From Seinonella peptonophila (GTDB taxonomy: Bacteria > Bacillota > Bacilli > Thermoactinomycetales > Thermoactinomycetaceae), in assembly GCF_900129355.1 (NCBI RefSeq), contig NZ_FQVL01000003.1, forward strand, positions 62,001 to 126,000: a stretch of DNA of 64,000 nt, given 5' to 3'. Made by a program: the position numbers and the translations under genes. Below the pieces are notes generated by a model that searched no databases, had not been told where the DNA came from, and worked only from the letters and a program-made list of their open reading frames with translations. Every line of letters begins with the position of its first letter. The stretch's first letter is position 1. Positions 56,045-64,000 of this stretch are shown piece after piece.

Positions 56045-56464
56045 TTATTTTTTAAACAAAGCTAAATACTCGCCATAACCTTCTTGCTCTAACTGATCCA
56101 CAGGAATAAAACGCAACGCAGCTGAGTTAATACAATATCGTAAACCAGTTGGGGCTGGGCCATCGTCAAAAACATGCCCTAAATGCGAATCGGCTTCCTG
56201 ACTCCTCACTTCTGTTCGAATCATGCCGATACTTGTATCCACTTTTTCCGCTAACTTTTTCCCAGTAATTGGCTTTGTAAAGCTAGGCCAACCACATCCA
56301 GCGTCAAACTTATCCAATGAACTAAATAAAGGCTCACCTGATACCACGTCAACATAGATCCCATCTTCTTTATGATCCCAATATTCATTTTGAAAAGGTG
56401 GCTCTGTGCCATTCTCTTGTGTCACGTGATATTGCATGGGTGATAATTTTTTTTTATTTTTCAT
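56045..56464 (-). CDS. msrB: Peptide methionine-R-sulfoxide reductase MsrB
   Basis: 139 residues. It reduces Met-R-sulfoxide in proteins. MsrB pattern: [20 protein letters not shown], the [10 protein letters not shown] motif and catalytic Cys in [11 protein letters not shown]. The two CxxC zinc pairs of many MsrB are absent, as in the zinc-free group. Cys in DAGCGWP could be the resolving residue. Shares a transcript with the crystallin-like lipoprotein. Confidence 0.95.
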   Translation of the reverse strand: MKNKKKLSPMQYHVTQENGTEPPFQNEYWDHKEDGIYVDVVSGEPLFSSLDKFDAGCGWPSFTKPITGKKLAEKVDTSIGMIRTEVRSQEADSHLGHVFDDGPAPTGLRYCINSAALRFIPVDQLEQEGYGEYLALFKK

Positions 56465-56512
56465 GTGTATATCTCCTTTTATTTAAATTAATTATATCAC
56501 GATGGATCATGA

Positions 56513-56547
56513 TAAAAGAGCTAGAGGCATGCCCCTAGCTCTTTTAC
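56513..56547 (-). terminator. Terminator after the YrzQ-like gene
   Basis: AAAAGAGCTAG/CTAGCTCTTTT stem with a GGCATGCC-containing loop, both sides with A/T runs. Confidence 0.85.
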
Positions 56548-56548
56548 A

Positions 56549-56716
56549 TTATGCCATCCACAGACGGCGAATCATTCTGCGACCCATCATTGCTTTTCCG
56601 GCCATTTTGCCATAACGCCTCAGTAAACGTAGCGTATCACTACGATTACGACGCATCATAGCACGACCGGCCATCAATGCAGCCCCACCGATCAGCAGTG
56701 TAGTGATTAGTCTCAT
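56549..56716 (-). CDS. YrzQ/DUF3918-like small basic protein
   Basis: 55 residues from the ATG at 56716 with GAGGGGG upstream. A hydrophobic start (ITTLLIGGAALMAG) is followed by a Met/Arg-rich basic tail. This resembles the DUF3918/YrzQ small proteins of bacilli, which sit in the same gene block. Role unknown. Confidence 0.65.
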   Translation of the reverse strand: MRLITTLLIGGAALMAGRAMMRRNRSDTLRLLRRYGKMAGKAMMGRRMIRRLWMA

Positions 56717-56738
56717 GATTCTCCCCCTCTGTTTTGGC

Positions 56739-56957
56739 CTACATCGAAATCGTACCGTCATCATGCAAAAACAGATCGTTTAATGAGCTAAGACTGCCAT
56801 CCTCTTCAATTTGGTAAATTGAAGAAATACGATTTTGCTGGTCAGTAGTTAATTCGATAAAACAATGCCAACAATAAAGTTGATTTGTTCCAACTTTCCC
56901 CAGGTCGTGAGAGTGGCAATTTGGACAGCGTAACAAGCCTTTGTTCCCTTCTTTCAC
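56739..56957 (-). CDS. Small zinc-ribbon protein (YrzR-like position)
   Basis: 72 residues with two Cys pairs, CPNCH at 11-15 and CWHC at 29-32, forming a zinc ribbon. An acidic part ends it. It lies between yrrD and the YrzQ-like gene, as small genes do in Bacillus. No partner is known. Confidence 0.65.
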   Translation of the reverse strand: MKEGNKGLLRCPNCHSHDLGKVGTNQLYCWHCFIELTTDQQNRISSIYQIEEDGSLSSLNDLFLHDDGTISM

Positions 56958-56962
56958 AACAT

Positions 56963-57478
56963 CTAAGATTGGACACTATCGTTAGGAGCGACGAGTACTT
57001 CTTTGCCCCATCTCAAAGGGGACGAAGTTCGATACAACGTACGTCCGGTTGTCAAATCGCTGATCAACCCTTCCGATAGTTCATACCCTACTATCGTGCC
57101 CATCTCCTCCTGGAAATAGACATTTTTCACCCGACCTAATTCAGAGCCATTCTCTGAAATCAAAAGTCGATCTTGAAATGAATACATACCAGTACGAACT
57201 GAAGTCCAGTCTAGATGTTCATCGGGAACGTTTTGAACCTGTTTTTGACTTACCACTATAACTGCGTCCGCTCCAATGGTAAAATCCTCTTTTGCCACAT
57301 ATCGTTTGCGACGTAACCAGCTATTTTCTTCCAGCAAAATCCCTTGTAAGTGAGCCTGTTTATCAAACAGAAGATCACTCACCAGCCCAAGCTCAGTACC
57401 TGTTTCCGCATCAATCACGGTCAGACCGACCACTTCCTGGGAGTTGCGCAAAAGGAATCTCCTCCTTTCGCTACCCAT
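56963..57478 (-). CDS. yrrD: PRC-barrel protein YrrD
   Basis: 171 residues with two PRC-barrel units: EVVGLTVIDAETGTELGLVSDLLFD at ~15-39 and DRLLISENGSELGRVKNVYFQEE near 108-130. PRC barrels bind RNA or proteins; in Bacillus yrrD is a sporulation-time gene between recD2 and yrrI. Six bases before the zinc-ribbon gene. Confidence 0.85.
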   Translation of the reverse strand: MGSERRRFLLRNSQEVVGLTVIDAETGTELGLVSDLLFDKQAHLQGILLEENSWLRRKRYVAKEDFTIGADAVIVVSQKQVQNVPDEHLDWTSVRTGMYSFQDRLLISENGSELGRVKNVYFQEEMGTIVGYELSEGLISDLTTGRTLYRTSSPLRWGKEVLVAPNDSVQS

Positions 57479-57518
57479 AGTATAAGCAGATAAGGATCAT
57501 GCATATGCAGGGAGATGA

Positions 57519-59777
57519 TTACCAATCCGCCAAGATCAGCTCAGTTAATTGACTATTTCTCTGTTGACTCATACCCTTCTTCACTCCATGTGCAAAAGCT
57601 AATTGTTCCCCACATAAAATAAGATAGGAGGTACTGCGTGTAATACCCGTGTAAATCAAATTACGTTTTAACATATGTCGATATGTATGTAACACAGGTA
57701 AGATAACAATCGCAAATTCCGAACCCTGCGCCTTATGGACAGAACACGCATAAGCTAGCTGGATCTGATTCAACTGTGTCCTACGATATGGAACTTCTAG
57801 TTGATCATATCGTACCCAACAAACAGGCTCATCGGCTGAAGCATCTTCTTGAATGGAGATAATTAAGCCCATATCCCCGTTATATACAGGGTGGTCAGTA
57901 TGATTCACAAGCTGTAATACCTTATCGCCAAGACGAAATGTGGTCTCACCAAATTGAATCTCTCTTTTCATTTCATCGGCAGGATTGACAACTGCTTGAA
58001 TCTCTTGATTTAATCGATTAACTCCTGCGGGGCCTTTATAGACAGGGGCTAATACTTGTACATCTTGAAGTGTATAGCCACGTTGGATCGCATTATGATA
58101 CGTTTGTACAACGACTCGCACTGCTTGATTTGAGTTACATGAAAAAAACCTTCGATCTGTTAACGGAGTTAATAAATCATCTGGCACTATGCCTTCTTTT
58201 ACTGCGTGCGCCAACTGGATAATAGAAGAACCTTCAGCTTGCCGATAAATTTCGTTTAATTCCATCCGTGGTATTTGCTCAACTTCAAGCAAATGTTGCA
58301 GTACCTGTCCAGGTCCAACTGAAGGTAATTGATTTTGATCTCCGACAAGAATGACTTTCATACCATCAGGGATCGAACGAAACAATTGATTTGCTAACCA
58401 GATATCCAACATAGATACTTCATCTACGATTAATAGTTCACCTGCAATAGGTGCTTGACTATGATGTTCAAAACCAGCTCCATCATAACCAAGTAACCGA
58501 TGAATAGTCATAGCGGGTAAACCTGTAGCTTCAGCCATCCGTTTTGCTGCACGCCCTGTGGGGGCAGCCAGACGAATCGGGAAAGATCGATCTTCTCCAT
58601 AGTCATCTGGATCGAGCGAACACTCATTAAGACGAGCATATAACTGACAGATTCCTTTGATTACAGTTGTTTTCCCTGTTCCAGGACCACCTGTCAAGAT
58701 CATTAAAGAGGACGAAAGCGCCATTTGCAATGCATCTCGCTGTTTGTCTGCATATGAAATCCCGCTTTCTTCCTCCCAATCGCCAATTTCTCGATAAATC
58801 TCTGCAGTCGAAAAATTTTGCTCTGTCTCCTGCTCAAGTAATTCCTTCACGCGTTTTGCTAGCCCAAATTCGGCATAGTAGAGACTTGGAAGATAAATTC
58901 GATTCTCTTCAATCATTACTTCCTGTTCTATAATTAACTCCTCGATACTCGCAGATCGTACTTCAGAAGAAAAAAGCTCCAAACTATTTTCACCCAATAA
59001 ACCATCCAGTTGCTGATCAATTTCTTCCTGTGTCAAAAAAACATGACCTGCATTCATTGCTGACTCTTGCAATAAATACAAAACAGCCGCTTGATAGCGA
59101 CGTGGTGAGTTTTCTGCAATCCCCTGTTTTCTTGCAATCTCATCTGCTCGATGAAAACCGATTCCTTCAATATCTCCAATCAGTTGATATGGGTCTTCTT
59201 CAATGATTTGAATTGTTTCTTGTTTATATGTTTGCACGATTTTTAATGCCATAATGGGTCCAAACCCATATTCATATAAAAAGACAAGTGTTCTCTCTAA
59301 TGCAATATGCTCTTCTAAACCAGAGCGCACAATCGCAATCTGCCCCTCAGTTAATCCTGGTACGCCTTCTAACAATTCAGGTTTTACTGCTAAACGCTCC
59401 AGCGTCTGCTCACCAATCGAATCAACAATCTTTTTTGCTGTTTTCTGGCCGACACCTGGAAAAAGATCACCAGAAAGGTACTTAATAACAGCTTCTCTTC
59501 GTTTTGGAAGCTCCTTTTCGATCCGTTCCACTTGAAATTGTTCACCAAATTTGGGATGAGTACGCCATGTTCCATAACAGCGATAATTTTCTTCTTCATG
59601 TAAACGTAGAAAATATCCCACGATCATGGTATGATCTTTATCCCATTCACCCTCAGCCTGATGAATTCGAAATAGATAGACACCATAATGATTCTCTTCG
59701 TTATAGTAGATTTGACGCACAACTGACCCAGTGATCGAGAATGTGCCTGTATTCGACTCAAGTTGGCTACGCTCCAT
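57519..59777 (-). CDS. recD2: RecD2 superfamily 1 DNA helicase
   Basis: 752 residues. N-terminal OB-like and helix-hairpin-helix region (SGDLFPGVGQKTAKKIVDSIGE), then motor motifs: Walker A GGPGTGKTT near 360, DEVSMLD, GDQNQLPSVGPG and the late VHKAQGSEF motif. It unwinds DNA 5' to 3' and supports replication-fork integrity outside RecBCD. Same position as yrrC. Confidence 0.96.
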   Translation of the reverse strand: MERSQLESNTGTFSITGSVVRQIYYNEENHYGVYLFRIHQAEGEWDKDHTMIVGYFLRLHEEENYRCYGTWRTHPKFGEQFQVERIEKELPKRREAVIKYLSGDLFPGVGQKTAKKIVDSIGEQTLERLAVKPELLEGVPGLTEGQIAIVRSGLEEHIALERTLVFLYEYGFGPIMALKIVQTYKQETIQIIEEDPYQLIGDIEGIGFHRADEIARKQGIAENSPRRYQAAVLYLLQESAMNAGHVFLTQEEIDQQLDGLLGENSLELFSSEVRSASIEELIIEQEVMIEENRIYLPSLYYAEFGLAKRVKELLEQETEQNFSTAEIYREIGDWEEESGISYADKQRDALQMALSSSLMILTGGPGTGKTTVIKGICQLYARLNECSLDPDDYGEDRSFPIRLAAPTGRAAKRMAEATGLPAMTIHRLLGYDGAGFEHHSQAPIAGELLIVDEVSMLDIWLANQLFRSIPDGMKVILVGDQNQLPSVGPGQVLQHLLEVEQIPRMELNEIYRQAEGSSIIQLAHAVKEGIVPDDLLTPLTDRRFFSCNSNQAVRVVVQTYHNAIQRGYTLQDVQVLAPVYKGPAGVNRLNQEIQAVVNPADEMKREIQFGETTFRLGDKVLQLVNHTDHPVYNGDMGLIISIQEDASADEPVCWVRYDQLEVPYRRTQLNQIQLAYACSVHKAQGSEFAIVILPVLHTYRHMLKRNLIYTGITRSTSYLILCGEQLAFAHGVKKGMSQQRNSQLTELILADW

Positions 59778-59794
59778 GCCATCCCAACCTTATA

Positions 59795-60286
59795 TTATTC
59801 CTCTTTTATTTCACCCAGGATTGACTCCATTGCGCATTCTGTCGAGCAATAATCGCTATGATTGATATCTGGCTGTCGCTCTTGTAGTTCAATCGGGTCA
59901 TATTCATGTTCACAAAATTTGCATCGATTCATCTGAACAACTTTGGACAATCCTTCTTCTAGTTGCTTACTTCCTACTTGATCCAACTGTAAAAATTGGA
60001 TAATGAACTCCTTTAGTGATTGATCATCTCCAAAATAAGTGGGATCTTCATTTGCATAGCGACGAGGGTTCCACCAAGCCCAACGACCATCAGAAAGATG
60101 AGTAATATAAAAATCATCTACGACCAACTCAGAAGCTCTTTCCAAGCGATCAAAGTCAGGAAAACCTAATTCAGCAGCCAGATTTTCTATGAGTGCTCGG
60201 TCGACTTCATCGCGCATCAAACGCCAATCAATATTATCAACTGCTGCTTCCCACTTTTCCATTTTATTCATTGAATGTAGGTTCAC
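59795..60286 (-). CDS. Hypothetical protein with a C-terminal Cys cluster
   Basis: 163 residues in the longest reading (GTG at 60286); the ATG at 60271 is an alternative, and neither has an ideal site. The body is acidic and Trp-rich (DGRWAWWNPRRY). Near the end CKFCEHEYDP and YCSTEC form a possible zinc site. It replaces mnmA and yrrB in the Bacillus gene order. Function unknown. Confidence 0.6.
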   Translation of the reverse strand: MNLHSMNKMEKWEAAVDNIDWRLMRDEVDRALIENLAAELGFPDFDRLERASELVVDDFYITHLSDGRWAWWNPRRYANEDPTYFGDDQSLKEFIIQFLQLDQVGSKQLEEGLSKVVQMNRCKFCEHEYDPIELQERQPDINHSDYCSTECAMESILGEIKEE

Positions 60287-60448
60287 CGTTCCCCTGCCCT
60301 TTCCTTACTTTCAAGAATATCGCAAATATTATTCAGCTTTTTTGACAGAGTATCATTTACCTTTATAAAAAGTCGCTTTATCTCAAAACAATTTTTCTTG
60401 GTAAATCCATCTGTCACTACATTTATATCTGTCTGTATTAATTGTATT

Positions 60449-61588
60449 TTAGCAAACATTTGTGATCAGACGTTGGTAAATTTTCGAAATCTCTTTTGCT
60501 GTTATCAAAAGTTGTTCTTGTGTTGTTCCCCAACCAAAACTAAAGCGAATGGCCGTCTGAATCCGTTCTTCATCAAGCTTCATCGCCTTTAATACATGTG
60601 AAACTTCTAATGTACCTGATGTACAAGCAGAACCACTTGCACAAGCAATTCCTGCTAAATCGAGATTCATGAGCATCACTTCGGTTTGCATACCAGGAAA
60701 ACTTAGATTCAAAATATGTGATAATGATTGATTCAAGTCACCATTCACTTCATATGGAACTTCTAGTTGATCTAGAAAGGCATCTCTTAATCGAGACATT
60801 TGTTTGATATGATCGGCTCGAAATTGGCTTGCCAGTTCTATTGCTTTTCCAAAACCTACAATCCCTGATACATTTTCTGTTCCTGGTCTTCTGCGCCTTT
60901 CCTGAGTACCACCAAACTGCCTCGGTGACCAATTTAGATTGTCTTTTAAATAAAGTGCACCTACTCCTTTGGGGCCATTGATTTTATGTGCAGAAATGGT
61001 TAATAGATCAACATGCATGGAGGCTAGATCAAGTTCTACCATACCTATCGCCTGTACTGCATCACTATGAAAAGGAATTTGATGCTGGCTTGCAATCTGA
61101 CCGATTTCTGCGATGGGTTGTAACACGCCAGTTTCATTATTTGCCCACATGATAGAGATCAGTGCTGTATCTGAAGTGATCGCTTGTTCTATATGAAATG
61201 GATCAACTTTACCTGTATGATCCACAGGTATATATGTTACCTTAAAGCCTATCTTTTCTAAATGATGGCAAGCATCTAGTACAGCATGATGCTCAATGGT
61301 TGAGGTAATGATATGTTTTTTTCCAATTGCTGCCTGTGCTTGAGCCATCCCTATAATAGCCAAATTATCCGCTTCTGTTCCTCCACTGGTAAAAATAATC
61401 TGTTGCGGTTTTACCTGCAATGCTTCAGCTACCAAACGCCTAGATTGTTCAATACCCGCACGAGCTTCCCTACCAAATTGATGAAGACTAGAAGGGTTGC
61501 CAAATTGTTGATCAAAGTAGGGTAACATAGCTTGTTTTACCTCTGGATGAAGTGGCGTTGTGGCAGCATGATCCAGATAGATAAACAC
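60449..61588 (-). CDS. Cysteine desulfurase (IscS/NifS-like, YrvO position)
   Basis: 379 residues from a GTG with AGGAGG upstream. PLP enzyme: FTSGGTEADNLAI near 70, Schiff-base Lys in SAHKINGPKG near 200 and the persulfide Cys in SGSACTSGT near 325. It takes sulfur from cysteine for tRNA thiolation or Fe-S clusters. In Bacillus the partner mnmA follows directly; here it does not. Confidence 0.93.
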   Translation of the reverse strand: MFIYLDHAATTPLHPEVKQAMLPYFDQQFGNPSSLHQFGREARAGIEQSRRLVAEALQVKPQQIIFTSGGTEADNLAIIGMAQAQAAIGKKHIITSTIEHHAVLDACHHLEKIGFKVTYIPVDHTGKVDPFHIEQAITSDTALISIMWANNETGVLQPIAEIGQIASQHQIPFHSDAVQAIGMVELDLASMHVDLLTISAHKINGPKGVGALYLKDNLNWSPRQFGGTQERRRRPGTENVSGIVGFGKAIELASQFRADHIKQMSRLRDAFLDQLEVPYEVNGDLNQSLSHILNLSFPGMQTEVMLMNLDLAGIACASGSACTSGTLEVSHVLKAMKLDEERIQTAIRFSFGWGTTQEQLLITAKEISKIYQRLITNVC

Positions 61589-61640
61589 CTTATCACCTCC
61601 TGGCTTTATGATCAGAAAGAATGTATTTATTTAGATTCTA

Positions 61641-62063
61641 CTATATGTAAAACATATATTTATCATCTTCTTGACCGTTGGATGAAAAGTTAATGAGATG
61701 AGCCAAGGTTGTTGTGTCTAGTTCTTGTCGGATTGCATCTCGCAATCGCTTCCACAAGTCACGGCGAGCTGCATTCTCTTCTTCTTCAAAATCGACGGGT
61801 CGCAAAGGTCCTTCTAATACACGTATAATATCACCTGCTGTAATCTCTTCAGGCGATTTCGCTAACTTATACCCGCCATATGCACCACGTACACTCCTTA
61901 CCAAACCTGCATTACGAAGCGGTGCAATCAGTTGTTCAAGATAGTGTTCCGAAAGATCATGCCGTTCAGCAACACTTTTTAACGGAACTGGTCCATTTCC
62001 ATAATTGCTTGCAAGATCCATCATAATTGTAAGGCCATAGCGACCTTTCGTCGATATTTTCAT
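61641..62063 (-). CDS. cymR: Rrf2 family regulator CymR-like
   Basis: 140 residues from the ATG at 62063. Rrf2 winged helix (KISTKGRYGLTIMMDLA, SEHYLEQLIAPLRNAGLVRSVRGAYGGYKLA). No Cys triplet of IscR is present, so it is the CymR type, the repressor of cysteine genes that acts with CysK. It precedes the cysteine desulfurase, as in Bacillus. Confidence 0.92.
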   Translation of the reverse strand: MKISTKGRYGLTIMMDLASNYGNGPVPLKSVAERHDLSEHYLEQLIAPLRNAGLVRSVRGAYGGYKLAKSPEEITAGDIIRVLEGPLRPVDFEEEENAARRDLWKRLRDAIRQELDTTTLAHLINFSSNGQEDDKYMFYI

Positions 62064-62205
62064 TACATTCAACCTCTTTCGTAAAATGGGCTCTTCTTTT
62101 CATATCAAGTAGCTTGTTGTACTCATACATCCCTTAACATTGATCGAAATGAAAAGCATTTAAGCAACCTGGATAGATTGATAACTTATTTCTATTATAT
62201 GTATA

Positions 62206-62838
62206 TCACCTATCTTGTAACAACTGTTGCAACCATAGGTTACACTTATGCAGAAAAAATTGTACGCAAGGGCCAATGGTACAGGCAATGACTAGGGTTC
62301 CAATAAAAACTTTTCCACCTAAAAGCCAGCCAATCGTAACAACAATTATTTCCATAATCGTGCGTACGGAGCGAATCGACAGATTGAATCGCTTGGAAAA
62401 TTCTAACATCAAGCCATCTCGAGGGCCTGATCCATAACTTGGCGATAAGTACAGTGCTGCGCCAAAAGCAATGGTGATAATTCCTAGAAACAGCCAAATA
62501 ATCTGTAACCATAATGTATGGGCAACAGGAATCCAATCACTTCTCAAGAAGAGATCCATGAGTAGACCAATCAAAAGTAGATTGAAAATCGTTCCCCATT
62601 TTAGTAGACTGCGATTTAGAAAAAGCAATCCGATAGTAGCTACAAGACTGACCAGAAAATTGGCTGTACCAATCGAGAGAGATGTGACATTACTGAGACC
62701 TGTATTTAAAACATCCCATGATCCTACACCTAACTTCGCTTGGATTGTAAAGGTAACACCCAATGATACCAAAGATAGTCCTACAAAGAAAAAAAGACTG
62801 CGCCAAAAATGTTTGCGAACGGAACACCTAATTTGCAC
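62206..62838 (-). CDS. YczE/YitT-type membrane protein
   Basis: 210 residues with five hydrophobic helices. Family parts: GVTFTIQAKLGVGSWDVLNTGLS at the start and YLSPSYGSGPRDGLMLEFSKR in the second half. YczE in Bacillus is linked to surfactin and natural product synthesis, but most relatives are uncharacterised. Divergent from rarA. Confidence 0.85.
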   Translation of the reverse strand: MQIRCSVRKHFWRSLFFFVGLSLVSLGVTFTIQAKLGVGSWDVLNTGLSNVTSLSIGTANFLVSLVATIGLLFLNRSLLKWGTIFNLLLIGLLMDLFLRSDWIPVAHTLWLQIIWLFLGIITIAFGAALYLSPSYGSGPRDGLMLEFSKRFNLSIRSVRTIMEIIVVTIGWLLGGKVFIGTLVIACTIGPCVQFFLHKCNLWLQQLLQDR

Positions 62839-62957
62839 CGCTCTCCCTCACTCTCAAACACTTGCACGATCCGTTTTATTATAGCGAAGAGATCATCTAT
62901 TTTCCATAAAAAATAATAATCTTTCGTATTTAAGCGAAGAATGGAGTCTAATATATA

Positions 62958-64000
62958 ATGGATTTATTTTCATATCAATATCATAAAAAAAATCAATCTG
63001 ATCAACCTTTAGCAATTCGAATGAGACCCAAACATATTGATCAATTAGTTGGACAACAACATATCATCGGCTCCGGAAAATTACTGAAGCGAATGATCGA
63101 AGCAGATCGACTATCATCCATGATTTTTTATGGACCACCTGGGACTGGAAAAACAACTTTAGCACAATTGATTGCCAATGAATCAAAAGCAACTTTTATT
63201 TCTTTACATGCTGTCACTACCAGTGTGAAAGAAGTTCGTCAAGTTACAGAGGCTGCGCGAGAGCGATTACACTTCAATCAAGAACGTACCATTCTCTTTA
63301 TCGATGAAATTCATCGTTTTAATCGAGCCCAACAAGATTCTCTACTAAAAGATATAGAAGAAGGCTCTATCCTATTTATAGGTGCAACAACTGAAAATCC
63401 ATTTGTGACGATTAACTCTGCATTACTTTCACGAGTGCGACTTTTTGAGCTAGCCCCACTCACTCCAATAGAACTACAAACGATCTTAGAACGAGCTATA
63501 ACAGATGAGGAGCAAGGCATTGGTCATCTTCATGTATCCCTGACTGACGAAGCATGGGAACACATTTTGTTACATTCTGGTGGAGATAGTCGCCGAGCCT
63601 TGCAAACATTAGAACTAGCAGCGTTAACCACACCTGCCGACCAGGAAGGAAAACGCTTGCTCAATCTAGAGATAATCGAAGATTCCATGCAACAAAAGGC
63701 GGTTCGTTATGATCGAGCAGGTGATCAGCACTATGATACCATTTCAGCCTTTATCAAGAGCATGCGTGGTTCTGATCCTGATGCTGCTCTCTACTATCTT
63801 GCGAAAATGTTAAAGGCTGGTGAAGATCCTCTCTTTATCGCAAGAAGAATTGTGATTCAAGCTGCTGAAGATGTTGGAATGGCTGATCCTCGAGCCCTAT
63901 TAATCGCAACTGCTGCCGCGCAAGCTGTGCAATTTGTCGGATTGCCTGAAGCACAAATTCCCATGGCAGAAGCTGTTGTCTATTTGGCCACAGCTCCCAA
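62958..64000 (+). CDS. rarA: Replication-associated recombination protein RarA (MgsA), 5' part
   Basis: 347 codons are visible before the window ends. AAA+ clamp-loader-like ATPase: Walker A GPPGTGKT at 59-66, Walker B LFIDEIHRF near 118, sensor GATTENP and the SGGDSRRALQTLE arginine-finger region. The helical domain (FIKSMRGSDPDAALYYLAKML) follows. It acts at stalled replication forks. In Bacillus it neighbours cymR, as here. The start at 62958 is set by an in-frame stop upstream. Confidence 0.95.
   Translation, partial: MDLFSYQYHKKNQSDQPLAIRMRPKHIDQLVGQQHIIGSGKLLKRMIEADRLSSMIFYGPPGTGKTTLAQLIANESKATFISLHAVTTSVKEVRQVTEAARERLHFNQERTILFIDEIHRFNRAQQDSLLKDIEEGSILFIGATTENPFVTINSALLSRVRLFELAPLTPIELQTILERAITDEEQGIGHLHVSLTDEAWEHILLHSGGDSRRALQTLELAALTTPADQEGKRLLNLEIIEDSMQQKAVRYDRAGDQHYDTISAFIKSMRGSDPDAALYYLAKMLKAGEDPLFIARRIVIQAAEDVGMADPRALLIATAAAQAVQFVGLPEAQIPMAEAVVYLATAP

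Noticed and set aside
1-64000. tRNA, rRNA or replication origin
   Set aside because: No cloverleaf, rRNA segment or DnaA-box cluster was recognised by eye. A dedicated search could still find a missed tRNA.

Overview
The window looks like chromosomal DNA of a low-GC, endospore-forming member of the Bacillota, order Bacillales. The evidence is a full-length pro-sigma-K gene, CotF-like coat, Spo0M-like and YhcN/YlaJ-like genes, comEA, Rrf2/CymR, a T-box in front of alaS, strong AGGAGG-type ribosome binding sites with frequent TTG and GTG starts, and two gene blocks close to Bacillus order (yqeG-yqeH-aroE-nadD-yqeK-rsfS, and rarA/cymR/cysteine desulfurase/recD2/yrrD/alaS/ireB/ruvX/yrzB/mltG). 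A Thermoactinomycetaceae-type host would fit, but this is inference. No rRNA, tRNA or CRISPR array was recognised.

Layout. 1-3650 is accessory DNA: the start of an unfinished gene, a decayed tyrosine-recombinase fragment beside repeated ATATCCGATAA arms, two large inverted repeats, small hypothetical genes including a 44-residue Arg-rich peptide, and a GC-rich islet with a 100-residue repeat protein and stacked hairpins. 3655-11841 holds pdxST, an S9 peptidase with a TetR regulator, a coat protein, ywbE, an M1 peptidase broken by one in-frame TGA, and rocD. 11890-17952 holds comEA, a dnaI-like gene and the yqeG-to-rsfS operon. 18087-28565 holds membrane proteins, a large repeat-bearing amidase lipoprotein, an AEC transporter, an ascorbate-type PTS with its PRD regulator, a long palindromic element, and an OPT transporter coupled to a PqqD-like gene.

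28713-40122 is a histidine-utilisation region on one strand: hutH, an AraC-type regulator, a complete Liv-type branched-chain ABC importer (J-H-M-G-F), then hutU, hutI and hutG. The importer would bring in the substrate, HutH, HutU, HutI and HutG would convert histidine to glutamate, and RocD elsewhere in the window also feeds glutamate metabolism. hutH is preceded by a terminator hairpin so close to its start codon that transcription must pass through it, which suggests attenuation; no hutP is visible.

40281-43283 has a sporulation lipoprotein and then a GC-rich ABC exporter gene inserted downstream of sigK, unlike its AT-rich surroundings. 43461-64000 is sporulation, cell-wall and housekeeping DNA: sigK, cysteine dioxygenase, an FMN reductase, spo0M, a class B PBP, mltG, two consecutive DUF1292 genes, ruvX, ireB, T-box-alaS, an AI-2E family transporter, a beta/gamma-crystallin-like lipoprotein, msrB, yrrD, recD2, a cysteine desulfurase, cymR, a YczE-like membrane protein and the start of rarA.

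The least ordinary items are the GC-rich ABC gene, the GC-rich repeat-protein islet, the hutH leader terminator, the TGA-interrupted peptidase, the Arg-rich micro-gene and the 26.1-kb palindromic element. I found no multi-gene system here that I can defend as wholly new.
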